Assembly (NCBI GenBank): GCA_013696945.1
Contig: JACCXQ010000031.1
Location: forward strand, 1-11,680
Length of the DNA: 11,680 nucleotides
Source: Chloroflexota bacterium
Lineage (GTDB): Bacteria; Chloroflexota; Limnocylindria; Limnocylindrales; CSP1-4
Reading direction: 5' to 3'
In this document: piece after piece, positions 1 to 6,845 of the stretch
How the letters are laid out: each line of letters opens with the position of its first letter
Position numbering within the stretch: the first letter of the stretch is position 1
Made by a program: the position numbers and the translations under genes
Notes under the pieces: model-generated
Told to the model about the DNA's origin: nothing
Database searches by the model: none
Seen by the model: only the letters and a program-made list of their open reading frames with translations

Positions 1-91
1 GTGACGGTGTCCAGCGGCCATCTGTCCAAGTGGCGAACGAACTGGCGAACGAGCACGGTCCCGGGCCGCTTCCCGGCGCGCTCATCCTCCC

Positions 92-180
92 GTTCGTCCA
101 CGGAGCGGACACCCGACCGATGAGGCCGGCCGGAAGCGGCCCAAAGACACCCTCACCCCCGGTTCGTCCACCGGGCGGAC
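92..180. repeat. Two imperfect direct-repeat boxes with internal dyad symmetry, 70 bp apart
   Basis: Boxes at 92-110 and 162-180 share GTTCGTCCAC, then a variable G/C-rich centre, then GCGGAC. Within each, GTCC and GGAC are inverted around the centre. The right-hand core (166-180) is the better dyad: GTCCACC, one central base, then GGCGGAC, with one mismatched pair between the arms. These could be operator sites for a regulator of the downstream genes, or simply low-complexity GC-rich DNA. Nothing in the window identifies a cognate regulator. Confidence 0.3.
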
Positions 181-282
181 GCGCACGGTCCTCCGGGCCC
201 GGATCGATGGCCGAGCGCCAACGGTCCACCTCCCACTTCGTGCCGTCGTGTCGCGGCGCCGCCACGGATCGGGTCCCTCGCG

Positions 283-288
283 TAGACT
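283..288 (+). promoter_or_regulatory. Possible -10 box (TAGACT) of the first oxidoreductase gene
   Basis: TAGACT matches the bacterial -10 consensus at four of six positions, including the key first T, second A and last T. The identical hexamer occurs just before trpS and the AI-2E-family gene on the other strand. Transcription would start near 295 and leave a leader of about 65 bases before the GTG at 361. No clear -35 box is seen. Confidence 0.35.
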
Positions 289-351
289 CGCGGCCGTCTC
301 GCGGAGTGACGCGTCGGGCCGCGCCGTGATGGTGGCTGTGGCGGAGCGCAC

Positions 352-357
352 GGAGGG
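352..357 (+). promoter_or_regulatory. Ribosome-binding site for the first oxidoreductase gene
   Basis: GGAGGG ends three bases before the GTG at 361. The spacing is short, but this is the clearest Shine-Dalgarno-like sequence among the genes here and supports GTG 361 as the start. The coupled downstream genes do not show a comparable site. Confidence 0.5.
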
Positions 358-360
358 CCA

Positions 361-1947
361 GTGGCGCAGACCTGGGACGCGATCGTCATCGGCGGTGGTC
401 ACAACGGCCTTGTGAGCGCGGCGTACCTGGCGCGAGCGGGCATGCGCACGCTCGTCCTTGAGCGCAGACACGTACTCGGCGGGGCCGCCGTCACCGAGGA
501 GATCGTCCCCGGCTTCCGGTTCAGCGTCGCCAGCTACGTCGTGAGCCTCCTCCGCCCCGAGATCATCCGCGACCTCCAGCTGCCGCGGCATGGGCTCGAG
601 ATCCTCCCCCTCGACGGCACGTTCACGCCGCTCGACGGCGACTACCTCTGGCGCACGAACGATCACGCGCAAACGGTCCGCGAGCTGCGCCGCTGGTCGG
701 CGACGGATGCCGAGGCGTACGAGGAGTACGGCCTCCTGATGGTCGAGATGGCGCGCTTCATCAAGCCCATCCTTTCGATGGTCCCGGTCGACACCATCCG
801 GCCTGATCCGCGCGACCTCGTGCCGCTCGGCGGGCTGGCACGGACGTTCTCCACGCTGCCCCGCCGCCAGCAGTCGGCGTTCATCCAGCTCATGACGATG
901 AGCGCCGCCGACTTCCTCGACCAGTGGTTCGAGACCGATCCGCTCAAGGCGACGATGGCCGCCTCGGGCATCATCGGGACGTTCCTGGGCGTCCGCTCGC
1001 CGGGCACGGCATACGTCCTTCTGCATCACTACATGGGCGAGATCGACGGCGCGTTCCGCGCCTGGGGGATCCCGCGCGGCGGCACCGGCGGCGTCAGCGA
1101 GTCGATCGCATCGGCAGCGCGGTCGCTGGGCGCCGAGATCCGTACCGAGGCACCAGTCGCCCGGATCAGCGTCCGGGACGGTCGCGCGACCGGGGTCGTG
1201 CTGGAGTCGGGCGAGGAGATCAGTGCGAACGTCGTGCTCTCCAGCGTGGATGCGCACCAGACATTCCTGCGGCTGCTGGAGCCGGACACCCTCGAGCCCG
1301 ACTTCCAGGAGGAGGTCCGCCGCTACCGATTCCGGGGATCGTCGGGCAAGGTGAACCTGGCGCTCGACGGGCTACCCGACTTCACCTGTCTGCCGGGCAG
1401 CGGCGAGCACCTCCGCGGCGCGATGAGCTTCTCGCCCGGCATCGACTACATGGAGCAGGCCTACGTCGACGCGAAGGAGGGCCGTTTCAGCCGGCGGCCG
1501 TACATCGACGTGATCATCCCGACGCTCGTCGATCCGTCGATGGCGCCACCCGGCAGGCACGTCATGAGCTGCTTCGTGCAGTACGCGCCGTACGAGCTCG
1601 CTGATGGCGACTGGGACGAGCAGCGCGAGGCATTCGGGGACGCGGTCGTCGACACGATCGTCGAGCGGGCGCCCAACCTGCGGGACCTCATCGTCGGCCG
1701 GCAGGTGCTCACGCCCCTCGACATCGAGCGCACGTTCGCGCTGACCGAAGGCAACATCTTCCAGGGCGAGCTCAGCCTGGAGCAGCTCTTCTTCAACCGC
1801 CCCGTCCCCGGCCACGCGAGATTCCGCACGCCGATCCGCGACCTGTGGCTGTGCGGCTCCGCGGTGCACCCCGGGGGCGGCATCATGGGTGCGCCGGGAA
1901 GGATCGCGGCGTTGCAGGTGCTGCGCTCGCGGCGGCCCGCAGCGTGA
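361..1947 (+). CDS. FAD-dependent oxidoreductase, phytoene desaturase/PYROXD2-like (paralog 1)
   Basis: This 528-residue protein looks like a complete flavoprotein of the COG1233 group (phytoene desaturase-like, PYROXD2-like), probably cytoplasmic. The N-terminal Rossmann motif is GGGHNG at residues 11-16. Strand two ends at acidic E34, expected to bind the adenosine ribose, and is followed by the LGGAAVTEE segment. A second nucleotide-binding stretch, RGGTGG...LGAEI, lies around 239-262. The C-terminal FAD signature is LCGSAVHPGGG...GAPG, with HPGGG at 503-507. The start is GTG 361, placed by the GGAGGG just upstream and by the Rossmann fold beginning right after it. The stop overlaps the start of the next gene. 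The substrate cannot be read from sequence: the family includes carotenoid desaturases and many uncharacterised enzymes, and no carotenoid synthase gene (crtB-type) lies nearby. Confidence 0.88.
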   Translation: MAQTWDAIVIGGGHNGLVSAAYLARAGMRTLVLERRHVLGGAAVTEEIVPGFRFSVASYVVSLLRPEIIRDLQLPRHGLEILPLDGTFTPLDGDYLWRTNDHAQTVRELRRWSATDAEAYEEYGLLMVEMARFIKPILSMVPVDTIRPDPRDLVPLGGLARTFSTLPRRQQSAFIQLMTMSAADFLDQWFETDPLKATMAASGIIGTFLGVRSPGTAYVLLHHYMGEIDGAFRAWGIPRGGTGGVSESIASAARSLGAEIRTEAPVARISVRDGRATGVVLESGEEISANVVLSSVDAHQTFLRLLEPDTLEPDFQEEVRRYRFRGSSGKVNLALDGLPDFTCLPGSGEHLRGAMSFSPGIDYMEQAYVDAKEGRFSRRPYIDVIIPTLVDPSMAPPGRHVMSCFVQYAPYELADGDWDEQREAFGDAVVDTIVERAPNLRDLIVGRQVLTPLDIERTFALTEGNIFQGELSLEQLFFNRPVPGHARFRTPIRDLWLCGSAVHPGGGIMGAPGRIAALQVLRSRRPAA

Positions 1948-3581
1948 CGGCAAGCGGCGTGACCGCGACCAGCCGCTACGACGCCATCGTCGTGGGCGGC
2001 GGGCACAACGGCCTCGTCTGCGCGGCGTACCTCGCCAGGCAGGGGATCCGGACGCTCGTCCTCGAGCGGCGGGATCGCGTCGGAGGCGCGGTCGGCACCC
2101 ACGAGCTCATGCCCGGCGTCCGTGTCCCGTCGCTCGCCCATACGGTGGGCCGGTTCCGGCCCTCGATCGCCCGGGAGCTCGGGCTCCGCGGACACCGGCT
2201 GCGCCTCGTGCAGCCCGACGCGCGCGTCTTCGCGCCGTGCTCCGATGGCCCGGCGGTGACCCTCTGGGGCGATCCTCGGCGGACAGCGGACGATCTCCGT
2301 GCCATCTCGCCCCGCGACGCCGAACGCTACGTCGCGTTCGACGCTCAGACCCGCGCCCTTGACGGTGTCCTCGCGCGGATCATGTCGATGACGCCCCCGG
2401 ATCCGGGCCGCGCGAGTGTCGCCGACGCGCTTGGCGCACTGCGCATCGGTCTCGGCTATCGCGCGCTGCGCGAACCCGACGCCAGGGCCCTGCTGCGCGT
2501 CCTCCCCATGCCCATCGCCGACCACCTCGACGACTGGTTCGAGTCCCCGTCGCTGCGCGCGGCCCTCGCTTGGCGGGGGGTGCGCTACTCGTCGCTCGGG
2601 CCGCGCGATGCCGGAACGACGCAGATGTTCCTCGCCGAGTCCGCGGGCACGCCCGATGGCGCCGCAGGGGAGGCGGTCTTCGCCCGTGGCGGACCCGGCG
2701 CGCTCGCCGAGGCGCTCGCGTCGGCGGCGCGGGGCTTCGGTGCCGAGATACAGATCGACGCCCAGGTCGTGACCGTCCGCGTCAGTGACGACCGGGTCCG
2801 CGGTGTGGCGCTCGCCAACGGTGACGAGCTCGATGCCGGTGTCGTCATCTCCGCGCTGGATCCCAAGCGGACGCTACTCGGCCTGATCGATCCGGCCGTG
2901 CTCGGGCCCCAGCTCGGCTGGCAGGCCGGCAACCTTCGGCTGAAGGGTTCGGTCTCGAAGGTCGACCTGGCGCTCGACGAGCTGCCCGCGTTCGCCGGGC
3001 CTGCTGACGGCGGGGACGCGCGACGCCGGCTCCGCGGCCGGATCGTCATCGCTCCCTCCGTGGCCGCCATCGACCGCGCCGCGGACGCTATCAAGGCCGG
3101 CCGGCTTGCCGAGCACCCGGTCCTCGAGGCGACCATCCCGTCGCTCGTGGACCCCTCGCTCGTCGACGGCGACAGCGGCGTGAAGCATGTCATGAGCATC
3201 CTCGTCCAGGGGACGCCGTATCACCGCCGGGAGGGTGACTGGGAGACCGATCGCGACGCGCTCGGCGAACGCGTCCTGGCAGAGCTCGAATCCGTCGCGC
3301 CGGGGATCGGCGCGCACGTGCTGGCCCGCCGCGTCGTGACGCCGCTCGACCTCGAGCGTGACCATGGGCTGACCGAGGGTCACCCGCTGCACGGTGAGCC
3401 GGCCCTGGACCAGTGGTTCGCCTGGCGCCCGATGCTGGGCTTCGCCAGCTACCGGCTGCCCATCGATGGCCTCTACCTGTGCGGCGCCGGTGCGCACCCC
3501 GGCGGCGGGGTCACGGGCTGGCCGGGACGGAACGCGGCGCGCGAGATCGTCCGGGACATCAAGAACCGGGCACGGCGGTGA
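1944..3581 (+). CDS. FAD-dependent oxidoreductase, phytoene desaturase/PYROXD2-like (paralog 2)
   Basis: This 545-residue protein is a tandem paralog of the upstream oxidoreductase. It shows the same landmarks: GGGHNG at 18-23, LVLERRDRVGGA after strand two, a DDWFE segment matching DQWFE in paralog 1, a second RGGPG-type glycine turn in mid-protein, TPLDLER...GLTEG near the C-terminus, and HPGGG at 518-522. I chose GTG 1944 because it overlaps the upstream stop as GTGA and because an earlier in-frame GTG at 1845 would add Arg/Gly-rich residues that only shadow paralog 1. GTG 1959 is another possibility. No Shine-Dalgarno is visible, so translation probably depends on coupling to the upstream gene. 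Conservation of the FAD motifs argues for an active enzyme. A heterodimer with paralog 1 is possible but only inferred. Confidence 0.86.
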   Translation: MTASGVTATSRYDAIVVGGGHNGLVCAAYLARQGIRTLVLERRDRVGGAVGTHELMPGVRVPSLAHTVGRFRPSIARELGLRGHRLRLVQPDARVFAPCSDGPAVTLWGDPRRTADDLRAISPRDAERYVAFDAQTRALDGVLARIMSMTPPDPGRASVADALGALRIGLGYRALREPDARALLRVLPMPIADHLDDWFESPSLRAALAWRGVRYSSLGPRDAGTTQMFLAESAGTPDGAAGEAVFARGGPGALAEALASAARGFGAEIQIDAQVVTVRVSDDRVRGVALANGDELDAGVVISALDPKRTLLGLIDPAVLGPQLGWQAGNLRLKGSVSKVDLALDELPAFAGPADGGDARRRLRGRIVIAPSVAAIDRAADAIKAGRLAEHPVLEATIPSLVDPSLVDGDSGVKHVMSILVQGTPYHRREGDWETDRDALGERVLAELESVAPGIGAHVLARRVVTPLDLERDHGLTEGHPLHGEPALDQWFAWRPMLGFASYRLPIDGLYLCGAGAHPGGGVTGWPGRNAAREIVRDIKNRARR

Positions 3582-4450
3582 ATCGGATCGGCGCCGCGCT
3601 CGCGGCGGTCATGCTCCTCGTCCCGCTCGCCGCGTGCACCGTGAGCGGCACAGTCGTCGCGACGGAGACCGTCGAGGAGCACATCGAGGTGGAGTCGGGA
3701 CCGCTCATCAGCGTCGAGACCTTCAACGGCCGCATCAGCGTCGTCACGGGCAGCGACACGATGATCGACGCGCGCATCGTCAAGCGCGGCTCCGGCACCA
3801 GCCAGGCCGAGGCGGAGCGGGACCTCCGTCAGCTCGTCATCGATGTGGTCGAGGATCCCGGCCGTGTCACCATCGCGGTGCGCCGGGCGGACGCACCGGT
3901 CAGCCTCGGGAACAGCGGCGCCGACATCGAGCTGGCCGTGCCCATCGACTCATCGCTCGAGCTTCGGACCTCGAACGGGCGGATCGAGTCGGCCAACGTG
4001 CGCGGGTCGATCGTGGCGCGCAGCTCGAATAGCGGCGTGACCATCCGCGACGGGACGGACGTCGACGCCGAGACGTCGAACGGACCGCTCACCGTGAACG
4101 CCGCGAGCGGCGAACTCAAGCTGCGGACATCCAACGGCGCGCTCGACATCATCGGCGCGCAGGACGCGCTGGTGACCGCCGAGACGATGAACGGGCCGAT
4201 CACGTTCAGCGGCACGCCCGCGCCGGGCGCGCACGCGTTCCGCACCACGAATGCGCCGATCAATCTGGCGCTCCCGGTCGATGCCGAGTTCACGATGATC
4301 GGTCACACCTCGAACGCGACGATCAGGACGGCGTTCCCGACGCTCCTCGTCCTGGAGGACTCGATCACCGGCCGCGTCGGCGACGATCCAGAGGTCGCCA
4401 TCCGGGCCGACACGTCGAACGGCGACCTGACCGTCACCAGCCAGCCCTAG
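3578..4450 (+). CDS. Secreted lipoprotein with DUF4097-like beta-repeat domain
   Basis: The predicted product is 290 residues. A short basic start (NR), a hydrophobic core and the lipobox LAAC at 17-20 mark it as a lipoprotein anchored at C20 outside the membrane. The rest is a repeated beta-strand pattern in which a T-S/x-N-G turn recurs with Asn at 50, 133, 151, 168, 186, 205, 225, 246 and 281. Most spacings are 17-21 residues, typical of a beta-helix/solenoid of the DUF4097 (putative adhesin-like) type. The biochemical role of this family is largely unknown. The GTG start overlaps the stop of paralog 2 as GTGA, which fits co-translation with the oxidoreductases. A start at 3413 was rejected because it adds an Arg-rich shadow of paralog 2 before the signal peptide. 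The TAG stop lies in a CTAG shared with the convergent surE-like gene. Confidence 0.82.
   Translation: MNRIGAALAAVMLLVPLAACTVSGTVVATETVEEHIEVESGPLISVETFNGRISVVTGSDTMIDARIVKRGSGTSQAEAERDLRQLVIDVVEDPGRVTIAVRRADAPVSLGNSGADIELAVPIDSSLELRTSNGRIESANVRGSIVARSSNSGVTIRDGTDVDAETSNGPLTVNAASGELKLRTSNGALDIIGAQDALVTAETMNGPITFSGTPAPGAHAFRTTNAPINLALPVDAEFTMIGHTSNATIRTAFPTLLVLEDSITGRVGDDPEVAIRADTSNGDLTVTSQP
4447..4450. other. Convergent 4-bp gene overlap: shared CTAG with both stop codons
   Basis: The lipoprotein gene on the plus strand ends in TAG at 4448-4450. The surE-like gene on the minus strand ends in TAG at 4449-4447. The palindrome CTAG serves both. There is therefore no intergenic space for a terminator between the two convergent units, and I see no hairpin followed by a T-run close by on either side. 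Confidence 0.85.
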
Positions 4451-5511
4451 CGGCGCTCCGCTGTCGGCTCCGCCTGGGCCGTGACCGCCTCGTCGGCGGC
4501 CGCCTCGGCAGGCGTCTCGACCGCCGCAGCAGCCACCGGAACATGCGGTGGCAAGTCCCAGTCCCAGCCCCGGAGGCGGCTCAACAGGCGCCGCGCGGTG
4601 AGGTCCAGGTGGATCGGCGTGACGGCGATGCGCTTCTCCACGACGGCCGCGAAGTCGGTCCCCGGCTCTGCGACGCCCGAAGGCGGTGGGCCGCCGATCC
4701 AGTAATAGGGGATGCCGCGCGGATCGAGCCGCTCGATGAGCTGGTCCTGGTAGATGCGCTTGCCCATCCGCGTGACCTCGATGCCCTCGCAACCGTCGGG
4801 GTCGACGGCCGGGACATTGATGTTGATGAGCTCCCCCGGCGCCAGCCCGTTCTCCAGGATGTTCACGGCCGCCAGGTGGGCGACGCGGCTGGCGAGCGTG
4901 AAGTCGGGATGCTCGTAGTACTCCTGCGAGATCGCGAAGGCCGGACAGTCGTTGATCACCGCCTCCATCGCCGCGCTCACCGTCCCGGAGTAGGTCACGT
5001 CGTCGCCGAGGTTGGCGCCGTAGTTGATCCCCGACGCGACCAGGTCGAACCCGATCTCGAAGAAGCCCAGGAAGGCGAGGCTGACCGCGTCGGTCGGCGA
5101 GCCATCGACCGACCATCCGATCGAGCCGTCGGCCAGCGTGCGCTCGCGGACACGGAGGGGGCGCATGAACGTCTTCTGGTGCCCCACGGCGGACTGGTTC
5201 GTCTCGGGTGCCACCACGTAGACATCGCCGATCGGCTTAAGGGCCTGCGCGAGTGAGAGCAGCCCGCGAGACTCGATACCGTCGTCGTTGGTGACCAGGA
5301 TGCGCGGTCGGGACGTCCACTCCGACAGGGGCCGCGCGGTCCGCGGACGCGAGCGCGCCGCCGGGATCTGCCGGTCGCCGATGGCGAGTGGTTCGCCGTG
5401 CTCCCGATCGAGCGCCCGTCGCTCGATCCGGCTCCCTTCCCGCTGCCCATCACCGCCCGGGGCCCTGGCCTGCGGCGACCGAGCGTCGTGATCGTGACGC
5501 TGGTCGGTCAC
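4447..5511 (-). CDS. surE: SurE-type 5'/3'-nucleotidase with N- and C-terminal extensions
   Basis: SurE proteins are metal-dependent phosphatases that act on nucleoside 5'- and 3'-monophosphates, with a proposed role in stress survival. The core is clear: ILVTNDDG at 71-78 with metal-binding D76 and D77, APETNQSAVG at 101-110 with S107, and SGINYGANLG...YSGTVSAA at 160-181 with N163. The core runs to about 315. The protein is 354 residues, against about 250 for typical family members. The extra parts are about 68 charged, Arg/Asp-rich residues at the N-terminus and an Ala/Glu-rich tail of about 35. The GTG start at 5511 overlaps the stop of the AI-2E-family gene as GTGA. No ATG, GTG or TTG occurs in frame between it and the core, so the extension stands unless a rare start such as CTG (residue 62) is used. 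Confidence 0.88.
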   Translation of the reverse strand: MTDQRHDHDARSPQARAPGGDGQREGSRIERRALDREHGEPLAIGDRQIPAARSRPRTARPLSEWTSRPRILVTNDDGIESRGLLSLAQALKPIGDVYVVAPETNQSAVGHQKTFMRPLRVRERTLADGSIGWSVDGSPTDAVSLAFLGFFEIGFDLVASGINYGANLGDDVTYSGTVSAAMEAVINDCPAFAISQEYYEHPDFTLASRVAHLAAVNILENGLAPGELININVPAVDPDGCEGIEVTRMGKRIYQDQLIERLDPRGIPYYWIGGPPPSGVAEPGTDFAAVVEKRIAVTPIHLDLTARRLLSRLRGWDWDLPPHVPVAAAAVETPAEAAADEAVTAQAEPTAERR

Positions 5512-6830
5512 GGTGCCGGGTCGGGGGCCGGTTCGTTGATGGCCGGTGTCTGATCTGCCGCGGGGGCGGCCTCCTGGGGCGCAGGCTCGGTCGATGGGCG
5601 GGACGTGGACGGGCGACGGAACAGCGAGCGCCGGGCCGGCCCCGGCAACGGCGCAGGGCTGCTCGCTGAGATGCCGGGCGCCTCGGGCACGCGTATGCGC
5701 CGTCCCTCGCGTTCCTCCACCCTGCGGACCGCCCGCGATGTCACGTCACGCGGCCCTCCCGCGCTGCGATCCAGGAAGTGGAAGAAGAACGCGGAGATGA
5801 CCGCGGCGACCGGGACCGCGAAGATCGCGCCCACCACGCCGTACAGCTTCAGCCCGATGAGGACCGAGAGCAGCACCACGACCGGGTGGATGCCCACCGC
5901 GCTTGCCATCACGCGCGGCTGGACGATGTTCATGACGATGAACCAGCCGATGCCCATGATCACCAGGGCGGGGATAAGCGCCTCTGGCTGGGTGAGTGCC
6001 GCGACAACGACCGGCGGCGCCCATGACACGAAGGCGCCGAAGAACGGGAGCGCCTGGAGGAGGAAGACCAGCCCGGCCGAGGCGGCCGTGAAGTCGAGGC
6101 CCAGCACGAGGTGCGTGACGACCGCGAACACGGCATAGATGACGCCCTGGATGGCCTGTCCGCGCAGGAAGCCACCGAAGGAGCTCGCCACGCTCGTCTC
6201 GAAGAGCCGTGCCTCATCGGCCCAGCGCGGGGGGACGAGCCGGTTCACGAAAGCGACCATGCCGTCCTTGTCGATGAGGATGAACAGCGACAGGAAGACG
6301 ATCAGGAGCAGGTTCCCGATCGCGCCGAGGCTGGCTATCGCGAGGGCGGTCAACGGCCGCACGAGGTCGGTGCCGAGGCTGCCCACGCCAGCCAGCGTGG
6401 ACTGCGCCAGCGAGACGAGGTCCACCTGCAGCCCGAGTCCTGCCAGGCGCTCCTCCCACGGCCGCAGGATCTCCGGCAGCCGCGCATTCAGGTTCGGCAG
6501 CTCGCTCACGAAACCGGCGACCGATGCCACAAGGTTGCCCGCGATGACCACGATGAGCGCCGTCAGCGCCACGAACAGCACCACGTAGACGAGGACCGTG
6601 ACCAGGCCGCGTGGCAGCGTGGGGAAGGTCCGGAGGATGAATGAGACGACGGGCGACAGCACGAAGGCGACCATCCATGCCATCACCAAGATGAACAGGA
6701 TGTCGCTGAAGTAGAGGACGATCCCCGCGACCTGGCCGAGCAGGAAGAACCCGACCACGAAAGTCCCCATCACCAGCAGCGCATGGAGCCACCGGTGGTC
6801 AGCCTCGGGCAGGAGAGAGCGGCCCGCCAT
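5508..6830 (-). CDS. AI-2E family (PerM/TqsA-like) membrane permease
   Basis: This 440-residue integral membrane protein has the layout of the AI-2E/PerM family. Hydrophobic segments lie at roughly 16-38, 41-65, 77-103, 163-186, 222-245, 247-280, 285-303 and 313-355. A long soluble loop at about 104-160 sits between the third and fourth segments. The conserved second half is recognisable: FLRGQAIQG near 221-229, ALPFFGAFVSW at 260-270, NIVQPRVM at 301-308, and LKLYGVVGAIFAVPVAA at 327-343. Family members export small molecules such as autoinducer-2 or act as ion transporters, so the substrate here is unknown. Residues after about 356 form a charged, Pro/Ala/Ser-rich, probably disordered tail that is longer than usual. 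The ATG at 6830 follows a TAGACT box by six bases, hinting at its own promoter. The stop is coupled to the surE-like gene. Confidence 0.9.
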   Translation of the reverse strand: MAGRSLLPEADHRWLHALLVMGTFVVGFFLLGQVAGIVLYFSDILFILVMAWMVAFVLSPVVSFILRTFPTLPRGLVTVLVYVVLFVALTALIVVIAGNLVASVAGFVSELPNLNARLPEILRPWEERLAGLGLQVDLVSLAQSTLAGVGSLGTDLVRPLTALAIASLGAIGNLLLIVFLSLFILIDKDGMVAFVNRLVPPRWADEARLFETSVASSFGGFLRGQAIQGVIYAVFAVVTHLVLGLDFTAASAGLVFLLQALPFFGAFVSWAPPVVVAALTQPEALIPALVIMGIGWFIVMNIVQPRVMASAVGIHPVVVLLSVLIGLKLYGVVGAIFAVPVAAVISAFFFHFLDRSAGGPRDVTSRAVRRVEEREGRRIRVPEAPGISASSPAPLPGPARRSLFRRPSTSRPSTEPAPQEAAPAADQTPAINEPAPDPAP

Positions 6831-6836
6831 GGTCGG

Positions 6837-6842
6837 AGTCTA
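6837..6842 (-). promoter_or_regulatory. -10-like TAGACT just before the AI-2E-family gene
   Basis: On the minus strand TAGACT is followed by six bases and then the ATG of the permease gene. That spacing would put the transcription start at or next to the A of ATG, giving a leaderless mRNA. It lies in the 15-base gap after the stop of the upstream membrane-protein gene. No Shine-Dalgarno is visible before this ATG, and no clear -35 is seen. Confidence 0.4.
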
Positions 6843-6845
6843 GCG

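Larger units (their letters stand above)
1..360. other. Non-coding leader region with imperfect repeats
   Basis: No convincing gene is visible here. The open frames present are short, Arg/Pro/Ser-rich and resemble no family I know. The stretch contains a 12-base unit repeated in tandem (31-42 and 43-54), two similar 19-base boxes at 92-110 and 162-180 that share GTTCGTCCAC and GCGGAC, and a repeated GCACGGTCC (53-61 and 183-191). A -10-like TAGACT lies at 283-288 and a purine-rich ribosome-binding site at 352-357, so the right part is probably the promoter and 5' leader of the oxidoreductase gene that follows. The end of a gene from further left cannot be excluded for the first bases. Confidence 0.5.

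Noticed and set aside
30..329. Open frame of 99 codons on the plus strand in the leader region.
   Set aside because: The translation is Arg/Pro/Ser-rich with no recognisable motif or membrane pattern, and long open frames are common by chance in DNA of this GC content.
82..1257. Long open frame on the minus strand opposite the first oxidoreductase.
   Set aside because: It is Arg/Asp/His-rich, as expected for the antisense frame of a high-GC gene, and the sense strand has clear FAD-enzyme motifs.
1845..1943. Upstream in-frame extension of the second oxidoreductase.
   Set aside because: The added residues are an out-of-frame shadow of the first gene's C-terminus. The GTGA overlap at 1944 gives a normal N-terminus.
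3413..3577. Upstream in-frame extension of the lipoprotein gene.
   Set aside because: It would put about 55 Arg-rich residues before the signal peptide and lipobox, which must be near the N-terminus.
4495..4504. GGCGGCCGCC palindrome near the convergent junction as a possible terminator.
   Set aside because: It has no loop and no T-run follows on either strand. It lies in the Ala-rich coding tail of the surE-like gene, where GC-rich palindromes are expected.
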